Below the pieces are notes generated by a model, which saw only the letters and a list, made by a program, of their open reading frames with translations, did no database searches and was not told where the DNA came from. A DNA stretch of 64,000 nucleotides from Gordonia humi (lineage in GTDB: Bacteria; Actinomycetota; Actinomycetes; Mycobacteriales; Mycobacteriaceae). The stretch is taken from positions 3,162,001-3,226,000 of the forward strand of contig NZ_JACIFP010000001.1 of the NCBI RefSeq assembly GCF_014197435.1, given 5' to 3'. Below, piece by piece: positions 14,846 to 23,527 of the stretch. Numbering within the stretch: position 1 is the stretch's first letter; each line of letters begins with the position of its first letter. The translations under genes were made by a program, and so were the position numbers.

Positions 14846-17038
14846 ATGGTCCCCCTTGACGAGGCGGCCCACGCGACGGCTCCCGTGTCGGTCAGATCCG
14901 ACGCCGCCGGCCGCCTGCGTCTGACCGTCGGCTGGCTCACCGCGTCCGGCAGGAGTGTCGGCGATCGTCGTGCCGTGGCCATCGAGGAATCGGTGGCGGG
15001 CGTCGCGGGGGTGCGCGCCGTGCACGCGTATCCGCGGACGGGCTCGGTCGTCGTCTGGTTCCGCAGCGGTACCGATCGCCGCGCCGTCGAGGACGCGATC
15101 GAGGCGGCGGCGCACACCGACCCGACGAAACTGCCTGCACGAGCACCGCATTCGGCCGACGTCACGAACTCCGATCTCCTCCGGATGGGCGTCGGCGCTG
15201 CCGCTCTCGCCCTCCTCGGGCTGCGCCGTTACGGATTCCGGCGCCCGCCGCTGCTCGGTCCGGCCTCGCGCACCGTCGCGACCGGCATCACGATCTTCTC
15301 CGGCTATCCGTTCCTGCGCGGAGCGCTCCGGTCGCTTCGCGGCGGACGTGCCGGCACCGACGCCCTGGTGTCGGCGGCGACCATCGCCAGTCTTCTTCTC
15401 CGCGAGAACGTGGTCGCGCTGACGGTGCTGTGGCTGCTGAACATCGGTGAATTCCTGCAGGACCTGACTCTCCGCAGAACACGTCGGGCGATCTCGGATC
15501 TGCTCCGCGGAAATCAGGACACGACATGGCTGCGGACGGCCGACGGCACCGAGGTCCAGCTCCCGATCGACTCGCTCGAGGTCGGCGACGAGGTGATCGT
15601 CCACGAACAGATCGCAGTCCCCGTCGACGGCGTCGTCGTCGACGGACAGGCCGTCGTCGACCAGGCCGCGCTGACCGGAGAGAACCTCCCGGTCACCAAG
15701 CATGTCGGCGATCGGATTCAGGCGGGATCGGTCGTGGTGACCGGGCGAGTGGTGATCGCCGCCGACGCCGTCGGCGAGGACACCTCGATCGGCCGAATCA
15801 TCGCGCGGGTCGAGCAGGCGCAGCGTGATCGCGCACCGATCCAGACCGTCGGCGAGGACTTCTCCCGCCGGTTCGTCCCCGCGTCGTTCGCGTTGGCGGC
15901 GATCACGCTCCTGGCGACTCGCGACCTTCGTCGCGCCATGACGATGCTGCTCATCGCGTGCCCGTGCGCGGTCGGCCTCTCGACGCCGACAGCGATCAGC
16001 GGAGCCATCGGCAACGGTGCGCGCCGCGGGATCCTGATCAAGGGCGGATCGCATCTGGAGGCGTCCGGCCGGATCTCGGCGATCGTCTTCGACAAGACCG
16101 GAACCCTCACCGTCGGCCGACCGATCGTGACCAACGTCGTGTCGTTCTCCGATCACTGGGAACCCGAGCAGGTGCTCGCCCACGCCGCGAGCTCGGAGAT
16201 CCACTCCCGTCACCCGCTGGCCGAAGCCGTCATCCGCTCCACCGAGGACCGCAGCATCGAGATCCCGCCGCACGCCGAGTGCGAGGTGATCGTGGGACTC
16301 GGCATGAGGACTCGCGCCGACGACGGCCGGGAGCTGCTTCTGGGCAGTCCGTCACTGCTGCTCCGGCACGACGTGGCGATCTCCGGCGAGGCGGGCGCGT
16401 GGGTGGACCGATTGCGACAGCGCGGTGAGACGCCGCTCCTGCTCGCCGTCGACGGTGTTCTCGTGGGACTGGTCAGTCTCTCGGACGAGCTCCGTCCCGA
16501 GGCCCGCGACGTGCTCGACACGCTCCGCGGCGAGGGCGTGACCGAGATCGTGATGATGACCGGCGATCACCCGGTCACCGCCGAGGCGATCGCCGGTGAA
16601 CTCGGCATCGAACGGTGGGCGGCGGAGGTCACCCCCGACGACAAGCTCGCGGTGGTCCGCGAACTGCAGTCGCGAGGTCACACCGTCGCCGTGGTCGGCG
16701 ACGGGGTCAACGACGCGCCCGCGCTCGCCGCCGCCGACGTCGGCATCGCGATGGGACTCGCGGGTACGGATGTGGCGGTCGAGACCGCCGACATCGCGCT
16801 GGCCGGCGACGACCTCCGTCGGCTGCTCGACATCCGACACCTCGGATCGCACACCGTCGAGGTGATCCGGCAGAACTACGGTATGTCGATCGCGGTCAAC
16901 GCGGTCGGGCTGCTCATCGGAGCGGGCGGGGCCCTCTCCCCCGTTCTCGCCGCGATCCTGCACAATGCGTCCTCGGTCGCCGTCGTCCTCAACAGTTCGC
17001 GACTGATCCGCTACGAATTGGAGCACCCCGGACACTGA
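14846..17038 (+). CDS. ctpC: P1B-type heavy-metal exporting ATPase (CtpC-like)
   Basis: A 730-residue metal pump of normal length. The N-terminal 90 residues look like a degenerate metal-binding (ferredoxin-like) domain without CxxC. The membrane metal site is CPC (Cys372, Pro373, Cys374). The phosphorylation motif is DKTGTLT with Asp416. The HP motif SRHPLAEA, the TGD-type MTGDHPVTAEA and the hinge GDGVNDAPAL are all present, so the enzyme looks intact. The partner PacL and sequence order match the mycobacterial Rv3269-ctpC operon, in which CtpC exports Zn (also reported for Mn). The metal here is inferred from that synteny. Confidence 0.9.
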   Translation: MVPLDEAAHATAPVSVRSDAAGRLRLTVGWLTASGRSVGDRRAVAIEESVAGVAGVRAVHAYPRTGSVVVWFRSGTDRRAVEDAIEAAAHTDPTKLPARAPHSADVTNSDLLRMGVGAAALALLGLRRYGFRRPPLLGPASRTVATGITIFSGYPFLRGALRSLRGGRAGTDALVSAATIASLLLRENVVALTVLWLLNIGEFLQDLTLRRTRRAISDLLRGNQDTTWLRTADGTEVQLPIDSLEVGDEVIVHEQIAVPVDGVVVDGQAVVDQAALTGENLPVTKHVGDRIQAGSVVVTGRVVIAADAVGEDTSIGRIIARVEQAQRDRAPIQTVGEDFSRRFVPASFALAAITLLATRDLRRAMTMLLIACPCAVGLSTPTAISGAIGNGARRGILIKGGSHLEASGRISAIVFDKTGTLTVGRPIVTNVVSFSDHWEPEQVLAHAASSEIHSRHPLAEAVIRSTEDRSIEIPPHAECEVIVGLGMRTRADDGRELLLGSPSLLLRHDVAISGEAGAWVDRLRQRGETPLLLAVDGVLVGLVSLSDELRPEARDVLDTLRGEGVTEIVMMTGDHPVTAEAIAGELGIERWAAEVTPDDKLAVVRELQSRGHTVAVVGDGVNDAPALAAADVGIAMGLAGTDVAVETADIALAGDDLRRLLDIRHLGSHTVEVIRQNYGMSIAVNAVGLLIGAGGALSPVLAAILHNASSVAVVLNSSRLIRYELEHPGH

Positions 17039-17055
17039 GTCCGCGTTCGACTCGC

Positions 17056-17871
17056 CTACGCGTCGCGGCGGCGCAGCATCACCCAGGCCAGGAACAGCGT
17101 CGCCGCCACCTCGATCAGGAACACGGCGAACCCGGGCCAGGCCGCCAGGAGGTCCGGGTTGAACGGAACGGGCGTCGCGACCGCCTGTCCCGCGTTGCCG
17201 GGCATCAGCTTGCCGAGCCACTCGCCGAACGCTCCCGGCACCATCATCACCATGTTGCCCAGGATCAGGACGACGGCGAGCACGATGGTGATGGTTCCGG
17301 CGGTGTGCCGGACCAGGAATCCGAAGGCGACCGACAGCAGCGCGATGCCCGCCAGGAACAGTCCGCTCCCGTACATGGACCGCAGAACATCGCCCTCCAG
17401 CGGCATGCCGACGCCGTGCGCATCGAGGAAGTGGTTGCCGCCGACGTACCCGATCAACGCGGTCACCGTGCCGAGGACGAACATCAGCCCGCCCACCAGC
17501 ACCGACTTCGCGAGCATCACCCGACCGCGCGACGGGACCGCCGCGAACGTCGTCTGGATCATCCTGGTGCCGTATTCGCTGGTGACGCACAGCGAGCCGA
17601 TGACGACGGCGCAGATCTGGGCGATCATCATGCCCCAGGTGATAAACGATCCGGGCGACTCGTCGGCGCTGTCGGACGCCAGCCATTCGGCGTTGGCCGC
17701 ACACAGCACGACGGTCAGACCGGCACCGAGGACGACGGTGGCGCCCAGCGTCCACCAGGTGGATCGGACGGAGAAGAGTTTGATGCATTCGGCGCGCAGC
17801 GCCGAGCCGAGGCCGGGCACCGCGGGTTCGGTGACGTCGTCGGTCTGAGCGGGCACGGTCATGGTGGACAT
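17056..17871 (-). CDS. ABC transporter permease (ABC-2/DrrB type)
   Basis: A 271-residue protein with six predicted membrane helices, beginning after a short cytosolic stretch containing ALRAECIKLFSVRSTWWTLG, which is typical of ABC-2 permeases that pair with DrrA-like ATPases. The helices contain ITWGMMIAQICAVVIGSLCVTSEYGTRMIQTTFAAVP, the conserved 'E...g...t.l..P' region after helix two. The ATG shares one base with the ATPase stop (TGATG). It exports or remodels an unknown substrate; drug or lipid export is likely by family. Confidence 0.85.
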   Translation of the reverse strand: MSTMTVPAQTDDVTEPAVPGLGSALRAECIKLFSVRSTWWTLGATVVLGAGLTVVLCAANAEWLASDSADESPGSFITWGMMIAQICAVVIGSLCVTSEYGTRMIQTTFAAVPSRGRVMLAKSVLVGGLMFVLGTVTALIGYVGGNHFLDAHGVGMPLEGDVLRSMYGSGLFLAGIALLSVAFGFLVRHTAGTITIVLAVVLILGNMVMMVPGAFGEWLGKLMPGNAGQAVATPVPFNPDLLAAWPGFAVFLIEVAATLFLAWVMLRRRDA

Positions 17872-18806
17872 CAGAGGGCTCCTTGTGCGATCGGTGCCGC
17901 CGCTTCGGGGCCGGCCTGGTATTCGACGGTGTCGGCGGTCAACGCCATGAACGCCTCTTCGAGCGAGCACTGCACACCCGAGAGTTCGTGGACGCGGACC
18001 TCGGCGGCGTACAGCGTGTCGCCGATCCCCGCGACGTCGAGCGAATCGACGCGCAGTTCGTCGTCGACGAGGTCCACGCGTGTTCCGTTGCGGGAGATCG
18101 CCTCTCGTGCTCGTTCTCGGTCGGGTGTCCGAACTCGGACGAAACTCGGCGCATGTGCGGTCATGAACTCGGTCATCGACGCGTCAGCGAGGATCCGTCC
18201 CTGACCGATGACGATGAGATGATCGGCGGTCAAGGACATCTCGGCCATGAGGTGTGAGGAGACGAACACCGTGCGGCCTTCGTCGGCGAGACGTCGGCAC
18301 AGTCGTCGAACCCACCGAATGCCCTCCGAGTCGAGGCCGTTGACGGGCTCGTCGAGGATGACGACCGGAGGATCGCCGATCAGCGCCGAGGCGATGCCCA
18401 GCCGCTGCCGCATCCCGAGGGAGAACTTGCCCGCGCGTCTGCCCGCGACGTCCTCGAGGCCTACCTGGTCGAGGATCTGTCGGACCCGCGCCGTCGAGAT
18501 GTCGTTACTGGCCGCCAACCAGCGCAGATGGTCGAGAGCGGACCTCCCCGGGTGGATCGCCTGCGCTTCGAGCAGTGCCCCGACTTCGCGGAGCGGCGCC
18601 CGCGCGTTCGAGTAGGGGCGACCGTTGACGGTCACGGTCCCGGAACTCGCGCGGTCGAGGCCCAGGATCATCCGCATCGTGGTCGACTTGCCCGCACCGT
18701 TCGGTCCCAGGAATCCGGTCACCTTACCCGGGCGGATGTCGAAGTCGATGCCGTCCACGGCGACCCGGTCGCCGTACCGTTTTGTCAGTTCTCGTGCCGA
18801 GATCAT
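17871..18806 (-). CDS. ABC transporter ATP-binding protein (DrrA-like)
   Basis: A 311-residue ATPase. The Walker A GPNGAGKST is at about residues 34-42. The signature reads FSLGMRQRLGIA, the 'LS.GM.QR' form typical of ABC-2/DrrA exporters. Walker B is VVILDEPVNGLD, and the H-loop is VFVSSHLMAEM. A C-terminal extension of about 90 residues ends in the usual 'sLEEAFMALT' motif. It is coupled to the permease and together they form an exporter. No substrate-biosynthesis genes are near. Confidence 0.92.
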   Translation of the reverse strand: MISARELTKRYGDRVAVDGIDFDIRPGKVTGFLGPNGAGKSTTMRMILGLDRASSGTVTVNGRPYSNARAPLREVGALLEAQAIHPGRSALDHLRWLAASNDISTARVRQILDQVGLEDVAGRRAGKFSLGMRQRLGIASALIGDPPVVILDEPVNGLDSEGIRWVRRLCRRLADEGRTVFVSSHLMAEMSLTADHLIVIGQGRILADASMTEFMTAHAPSFVRVRTPDRERAREAISRNGTRVDLVDDELRVDSLDVAGIGDTLYAAEVRVHELSGVQCSLEEAFMALTADTVEYQAGPEAAAPIAQGAL

Positions 18807-19046
18807 GTCGTCGCTCCTAGCGTGTCGGGGATCCCCATCGCTGAGAAACTATCGATGATCAGGCGATTCGCACATCGGGGAAGACACCCGATCGGCCCCT
18901 GGAATCGATCTCGGGGTTTCACCTGACGCACAGGCGCACCGTGCCGTCACGTCATCCACCGACAGTGCGGACGAAGCGGCGGCCGCGACCTGTGCCCCAG
19001 CGGAGGACGGGACGATGCACGTCGCCGATCAGGTCGGACCGGGCAC

Positions 19047-19494
19047 TCACGGAGCCGTGAACGCCGCCAACAGCATCCGGGCGGCGGCCGCGACGAGGGC
19101 CGCGCGATCGGCGTCCGGCGCGCGCATCAACGCGATCGGCAAACACAGGCTCGCCGTGGCGCCCATCGTCAAGAACACCAGATCGTCGAGTTCGCGGTCG
19201 GTGAGGTCCGAGCGGATCCTGTCCGAGCGCGGCGCCCACGCCGGTCGCCAGGTCGGTTGTGATGTCGCGGATCGAGCGGGTCCGCAGCTCGTCGATCAGC
19301 GACTCCATCGACGCGAAGTACCGGTACACCGTACCGATGCTCACGTGCGCCGCGTCCGCCTCCTGCTGCGTCGTCGGCCGCTGTCCCGGATGCCGAGTGA
19401 GAAGAGCGATCGTCTCCGCGAGCAGACGGTCGCGCATGGCGACCGCGCGCTGCTGTCGAGGTGTGACACGTCGCGGCGCCGAAGAAGAAGCCAT
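19047..19494 (-). pseudogene. TetR-family regulator, frameshifted
   Basis: The first part reads as a TetR N-terminus: RDRLLAETIALLTRHPGQRP followed by the helix-turn-helix TTQQEADAAHVSIGTVYRYF. After DLATGVGAALG (about 19240-19215) the frame turns into Arg/Pro-rich nonsense. The shifted frame continues as a normal TetR C-terminus (DRIRSDLTDREL, then LVFLTMGATASLCLPIALM) to a TGA at 19047. The whole span is 448 bases, not a multiple of three. Either the gene has decayed or the sequence has a one-base error. It stands next to, and divergent from, the broken MpaB-like gene it probably controlled. Confidence 0.75.
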
Positions 19495-20363
19495 GAAGGT
19501 GAGGGCCCGCTCGCCGACGCCATCGTCGGCGACGTCTTCCCCTCTAGATAGGCGACGCACGCGGTCACCACGGCGCTGGCCCGCGGCGTCGACGCGGTAT
19601 CCGAGGCGCCCGATTCGGTACGCGCACTGTTCGCGTCCCTCGACGACGAGCCGGACTGGGTCGACCATGCCGCGATGGACCGCGCGGCCGACGCCCTCGT
19701 CCAGCACACCGCCGCGTTCGGCATCGTGCTCGGCGCGGCGTCGCTGCTGCGTGGGGCGGCGAACACGATCGCGGACAGACCGCTCGCACAGACCGGACGG
19801 TACGTCTCTTCGCCCGCGGTCCGGTCCGTGGAGGTCGGCGAATGGCTCCGCAAGGTGATCAGTCCGGGCGGCATGCGCCGCGACGGCGGGGGTTTCGCGT
19901 ACACGGTCCGCGTGCGGATCATCCACGCGCATGTGCGACGCGGACTGCGTGCGGCCGGTCGGTGGGACGCGGACGCGTGGGGCGAACCCGTCCCCCAGCC
20001 GTACATGGCGTTCACGATGGCCGAGTTCGGGCACATCGCGATCGACGCCATGGCGAAGATCGGCGTGGAGTTCTCCGACGCCCGATGGCCGTCGAACTGA
20101 TTCGCGGTCTGCAGCGCGTCTTCCTCGGCGACGACGCCGCCGACGAGCTCGGCATCGCACGCAGTCGCCTGGCCGACGTCGTGCGGATCGCCCGGCCGTT
20201 GCTGGTCGCGAGCGTTCGGGTCCGTGCCTTCGCGGCGGGTGGTGGGGCGAGTCTGATCGCGCGCGGCTACCGCGAGCGCGATGGCGAGATGGACCGGATG
20301 CCCGCCGCGTACGGCGTCACCCACCAGATGGTCGACGACGCTCCGGCGGCTCCGGCGAGCTAG
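19495..20363 (+). pseudogene. MpaB/DUF2236-family oxygenase, broken by a stop and a frameshift
   Basis: The translation has the DUF2236 (MpaB, latex-clearing-protein-like) layout: DALVQHTAAFGIVLGAASLL, RVRIIHAHVRRGLRAAGRWD and WGEPVPQPYMAFTMAEFGHIAID, with conserved histidines thought to bind haem. Two lesions are seen. In one frame EGPLADAIVGDVFPSR runs into a TAG at 19549 and resumes as ATHAVTTALARG. Near 20085 the frame ends at TGA 20098, while the reading continues in another frame as MAVELIRGLQRVFLG to TAG 20361. No start codon with a ribosome-binding site is found. The tail overlaps the histidine kinase 3' end on the other strand. Confidence 0.7.
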
Positions 20364-21717
20364 GCAGGTCGACGACGAACCTCGCGCCTCCGGACGGGGC
20401 GTCGCACACGACGATCGTGCCGCCGTGCGCGTCGACGATCTCCTCGACGATCGCCAGTCCCAGCCCGGTGCCGCCGGTTCCCCGCGCGCGATCGGTGTCG
20501 AGTCGAACGAATCGCTCGAACACGCGACGGCGGTCGGCCGTCGGCACGCCTGGTCCGTCGTCGTCGACGACGATCCGCGCACCGTCGGCATGGCCGGTCA
20601 CCGTCACGTGGACGGCCGCCTCGGCGTGCGCGACGGCGTTGTCGAGAAGGTTGCGGACCACGCGGACCAGGGCCGCGCGATCGCCGCGGATCCGGGCTGG
20701 TTCGATCGTCGCGGTGAATCCGCCCGCGTCACCGACGGCCGCGATCTGCTCGGCGACCACCTCATCGAGATCCACGTCCGCCGCTCGTAGCCGCAGCCCG
20801 GCTTCGTCGGCGCGCGCCAGCAGCAGGAGGTTCTCGACGATCGACTGCAGACGGCGGGTCTCGGGCAGCAGCGTGCCGGTCACCAGGTCGGCGTCGACCG
20901 CGTCGGGTCGGGAGCTCGCCAGCTCCAACGCGGCGCACACCGTGGCGAGCGGACTGCGCAGTTCGTGTGACGCGTCGCCGACGAACCGCCGTTGAGCGAG
21001 GTGCCCGGATTCGACACGGTCGAGCATCTCGTTCATGGTCGTGGCCAGGCGCGCGATCTCGTCGCGGGTGGGCGGCACCGGCACCCGCGTCGACAGGTCC
21101 GCGGCATCGATCGACGACACCTGGTCGCTGATCGCGTCGACCGACGACAGCGACCGGCGGACCAGCGCCGCGGTGACCAGCGCCGCGACGACGGCGATGA
21201 GCGGCGCGCCGATGGCCAGCAGCACACCGACGACGACGATCGTCTGCTCGGCGGACTCGTCGCTCGCGGCGACCATCACGCGCAGTCCCGAGCCGTCCGC
21301 CCGCGCCGTCGTGACCCGCAGTTCGTCATCGGGCCCCGACGTCGCATCGGCGCCCTGCACATCGTCGGCGTCGGCGGACAGGTCGACGAGCGGCGAACTC
21401 CACTCGCGACTCGACGTGCGGACCACGTGTCCCCGTCCGTCGACGACCTGCACCACCGCGACACGACTGTCGACGGCGAACAGGTCGTCGTCGAGGCCGC
21501 CGGGCGAGGTCTGTTCGAGACGGCCCGCGACGTCGCTCGCACGCACGGACGCCGCCGAGTCGACCGATTCGCCGAGCGCCAACCGCAGCAGGAGGAGGAG
21601 CGCTCCCGCCCCCAGTGCGAGGGCGAGGGCGACGACCACTCCCGCGGCGACGGCCGACCGGCCCACGATCGGCCAGCGCGACGGTCGGACCGCATCTGCG
21701 ATCAGTGAACGTGACAC
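20317..21717 (-). CDS. Sensor histidine kinase
   Basis: A 466-residue membrane kinase. It has helix one at about 19-44, an extracytoplasmic sensor loop of about 115 residues rich in Asp, helix two at 160-186, and a HAMP domain. The HisKA domain has phospho-acceptor His251 in GDASHELRSPLATV. The HATPase domain has N (LLDNAVAHAE), G1 (DDDGPGVP) and G2 (GTGGTGLGLAI) boxes. The GTG at 21717 was chosen because it leaves a free interval from the divergent regulator gene and has AAAGGCGG upstream. It surely pairs with the response regulator beginning at 21835. The stimulus is unknown. Confidence 0.9.
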   Translation of the reverse strand: MSRSLIADAVRPSRWPIVGRSAVAAGVVVALALALGAGALLLLLRLALGESVDSAASVRASDVAGRLEQTSPGGLDDDLFAVDSRVAVVQVVDGRGHVVRTSSREWSSPLVDLSADADDVQGADATSGPDDELRVTTARADGSGLRVMVAASDESAEQTIVVVGVLLAIGAPLIAVVAALVTAALVRRSLSSVDAISDQVSSIDAADLSTRVPVPPTRDEIARLATTMNEMLDRVESGHLAQRRFVGDASHELRSPLATVCAALELASSRPDAVDADLVTGTLLPETRRLQSIVENLLLLARADEAGLRLRAADVDLDEVVAEQIAAVGDAGGFTATIEPARIRGDRAALVRVVRNLLDNAVAHAEAAVHVTVTGHADGARIVVDDDGPGVPTADRRRVFERFVRLDTDRARGTGGTGLGLAIVEEIVDAHGGTIVVCDAPSGGARFVVDLPSSPEPPERRRPSGG

Positions 21718-21834
21718 AGCGAGCACCGCCTTTCTCTCCCGGCCGTCGCACGGTTCCCCGAGTATGTCAGCGCGAGGACCCACGCGTGCGCGGTGCACAC
21801 TGGATACGTCATCGTCGTCGTCGGAAGGCATACC

Positions 21835-22509
21835 GTGCGTGTACTCCTCGTGGAGGACGAGCCCCTGCTGGCCAAGACGATCGAACGTGGACTCACCCTC
21901 GAAGGATTCGTCGTCTCATCGGTGCACACCGGTCCCGAGGGGCTGGCCGTCGCGTCGACCGAGGACTTCGACGTGATCGTCCTGGACATCATGCTGCCCG
22001 GGCTCAGCGGTTACGAGGTGGTGCGGACGCTTCGCGCGCGGGAGCGGTGGACGCCGGTGCTCATGCTCACCGCGAAGGACGGCGAATACGATCAGGCCGA
22101 CGCACTCGATCTGGGCGCCGACGACTATCTGACGAAGCCGTTCTCCTTCGTGGTGCTCGTCGCACGCCTGCGCGCGCTCATCAGGCGCGGGGCCCCGCAG
22201 CGTCCGACGCTGCTCACCGTCGATGATCTGGTGCTCGATCCGTCCGGACACACCGTGCGTCGCGGCGATGCGACCGTCGATCTGACGCCGCGCGAGTTCA
22301 ATCTGCTGCACTATCTGATGCGCAACGCTGGTGCCGTCGTCACCAAGCACGCGATCCTGTCGAATGTGTGGGACACCGATTACGACAGCGGCGAGAACGC
22401 CGTCGAGGTGTATGTGAGCTATCTCCGCAAGAAGATCGACGCACCGTTCGGCACATCGAGCATCGACACCGTGCGTGGTGTCGGATATCGGATGAAACGT
22501 CACTCCTGA
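21835..22509 (+). CDS. OmpR-family response regulator
   Basis: A 224-residue regulator with receiver-domain acidic residues Glu7-Asp8, phospho-acceptor Asp51 (VIVLDIMLPG) and Lys in LTKPFS, then an OmpR-type winged helix (DLTPREFNLLHYLMRNAG, and SYLRKKID...TVRGVGYRM at the end). The GTG at 21835 has GGAAGG upstream and begins directly at the receiver domain; an ATG 14 codons upstream is less likely. It is transcribed away from its kinase, and only 54 bases separate its stop from the COG4705 membrane gene, a likely co-transcribed target. Confidence 0.92.
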   Translation: MRVLLVEDEPLLAKTIERGLTLEGFVVSSVHTGPEGLAVASTEDFDVIVLDIMLPGLSGYEVVRTLRARERWTPVLMLTAKDGEYDQADALDLGADDYLTKPFSFVVLVARLRALIRRGAPQRPTLLTVDDLVLDPSGHTVRRGDATVDLTPREFNLLHYLMRNAGAVVTKHAILSNVWDTDYDSGENAVEVYVSYLRKKIDAPFGTSSIDTVRGVGYRMKRHS

Positions 22510-22563
22510 AAGGTCCCTGATCGTCACAGCGTCGCCACAGCGACGACCGTCGATCCTGGTCGC

Positions 22564-23340
22564 ATGACGACCCCGACGCGCCGGCCACAACTCAACAAGG
22601 TTCCCGAAGTCACCGTGTACTTCTGGATCATCAAGATTCTCGCGACGACCGTCGGCGAGACCTGCGCCGACTACCTGAACATGACGCTCGGCTGGGGGCT
22701 GACGAACACCACGTACGTCATGGCGGCGCTGCTACTGGCGGCCTTGGCGATCCAGTTCGGCGTCCGCCGGTACGTCCCGTGGGTGTACTGGCTCGCCGTC
22801 ACGACGATCAGCGTGGTGGGCACGCTGATCACCGACAATCTGACCGACCACCTCGGAGTGCCGCTGCAGACGACCACGACGGTGTTCGCCGTCGCGCTCG
22901 TCGCGGTCTTCGGCGTCTGGTTCGCCTGCGAACGCACACTGTCGATCCACACGATCCACACCGCGCGCCGCGAAGCCTTCTACTGGCTGGCGATCCTGGT
23001 CACGTTCGCGCTCGGCACCGCGGCGGGAGACCTGATCGCCGAGCAGTTCGCACTCGGCTATCGCACCTCGATGCTGCTGTTCGCTGCGGTCATCGCACTG
23101 ATCGCCGTCGCGCACCGGGTGGTCGGGCTCGACGCGGTCGTGGCCTTCTGGGCCGCGTACGTCATGACCCGCCCGCTCGGCGCGTCGATCGGCGATCTCC
23201 TGTCCGCACCGCGCGCCGACGGAGGCGTCGGACTCGGCGCCACGTGGACCTCGGTCGTGTTCCTCGCCGGGATCATCGGTCTGGTCGCGTATCTGACCGT
23301 GACCCGCAAGGACGTGACGCCGTCGGCGGTCGCCGCATAG
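22564..23340 (+). CDS. COG4705-type polytopic membrane protein
   Basis: A 258-residue protein with about eight membrane helices. The start KVPEVTVYFWIIKILATTVGETCADYL is characteristic of the COG4705 family, which carries an old annotation as membrane-anchored regulator of amylopullulanase but has no proven function. Two internal repeats are visible: TTVGETCADYL, then LGTAAGDLIAEQ and SIGDLL share a 'G...(A/S)D.l' pattern. It follows the response regulator on the same strand, and such proteins are often found beside two-component systems. Confidence 0.8.
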   Translation: MTTPTRRPQLNKVPEVTVYFWIIKILATTVGETCADYLNMTLGWGLTNTTYVMAALLLAALAIQFGVRRYVPWVYWLAVTTISVVGTLITDNLTDHLGVPLQTTTTVFAVALVAVFGVWFACERTLSIHTIHTARREAFYWLAILVTFALGTAAGDLIAEQFALGYRTSMLLFAAVIALIAVAHRVVGLDAVVAFWAAYVMTRPLGASIGDLLSAPRADGGVGLGATWTSVVFLAGIIGLVAYLTVTRKDVTPSAVAA

Positions 23341-23358
23341 GCCGCATCCGACGACGAC

Positions 23359-23417
23359 GGTGACATGCGCGGCAGCCGGCGACGTGCGCGGCAGCCGGGA
23401 ATGCCGCGCATGTCACC
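23359..23417. repeat. Long inverted repeat with internal direct repeats
   Basis: Arms 23359-23374 (GGTGACATGCGCGGCA) and 23402-23417 are perfect 16-base reverse complements, separated by 27 bases. The arm core recurs as a direct repeat: GACATGCGCGGCAGCCGG is followed at once by GACGTGCGCGGCAGCCGG, so the motif appears three times. It lies after the COG4705 stop and could be a terminator, but the arms lack a U-run and the triple motif suggests a repeat element. Confidence 0.7.
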
Positions 23418-23470
23418 GGGTGCCGCGGATGCATCGATGCACTGATCGACCGGCGAATCCCAGACAGAGA

Positions 23471-23509
23471 CAGAGCCGCCCCGACCGTGTGACGGTCGGG
23501 GCGGCTCTG
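23471..23509. terminator. Bidirectional transcription terminator
   Basis: A perfect 18-base stem (23471-23488 with 23492-23509) closes a 3-base GTG loop. It sits between the convergent COG4705 gene and the LGFP lipoprotein gene, and can serve both strands. Short T-containing runs follow. Confidence 0.85.
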
Positions 23510-23527
23510 CGTTCTTGTGACGATCGA

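Noticed and set aside
19842..20363. A separate gene starting inside the MpaB-like region
   Set aside because: Only the last part (from about 20085) is coding-like, and it joins the upstream frame exactly where that frame ends. A frameshifted single gene explains both better.
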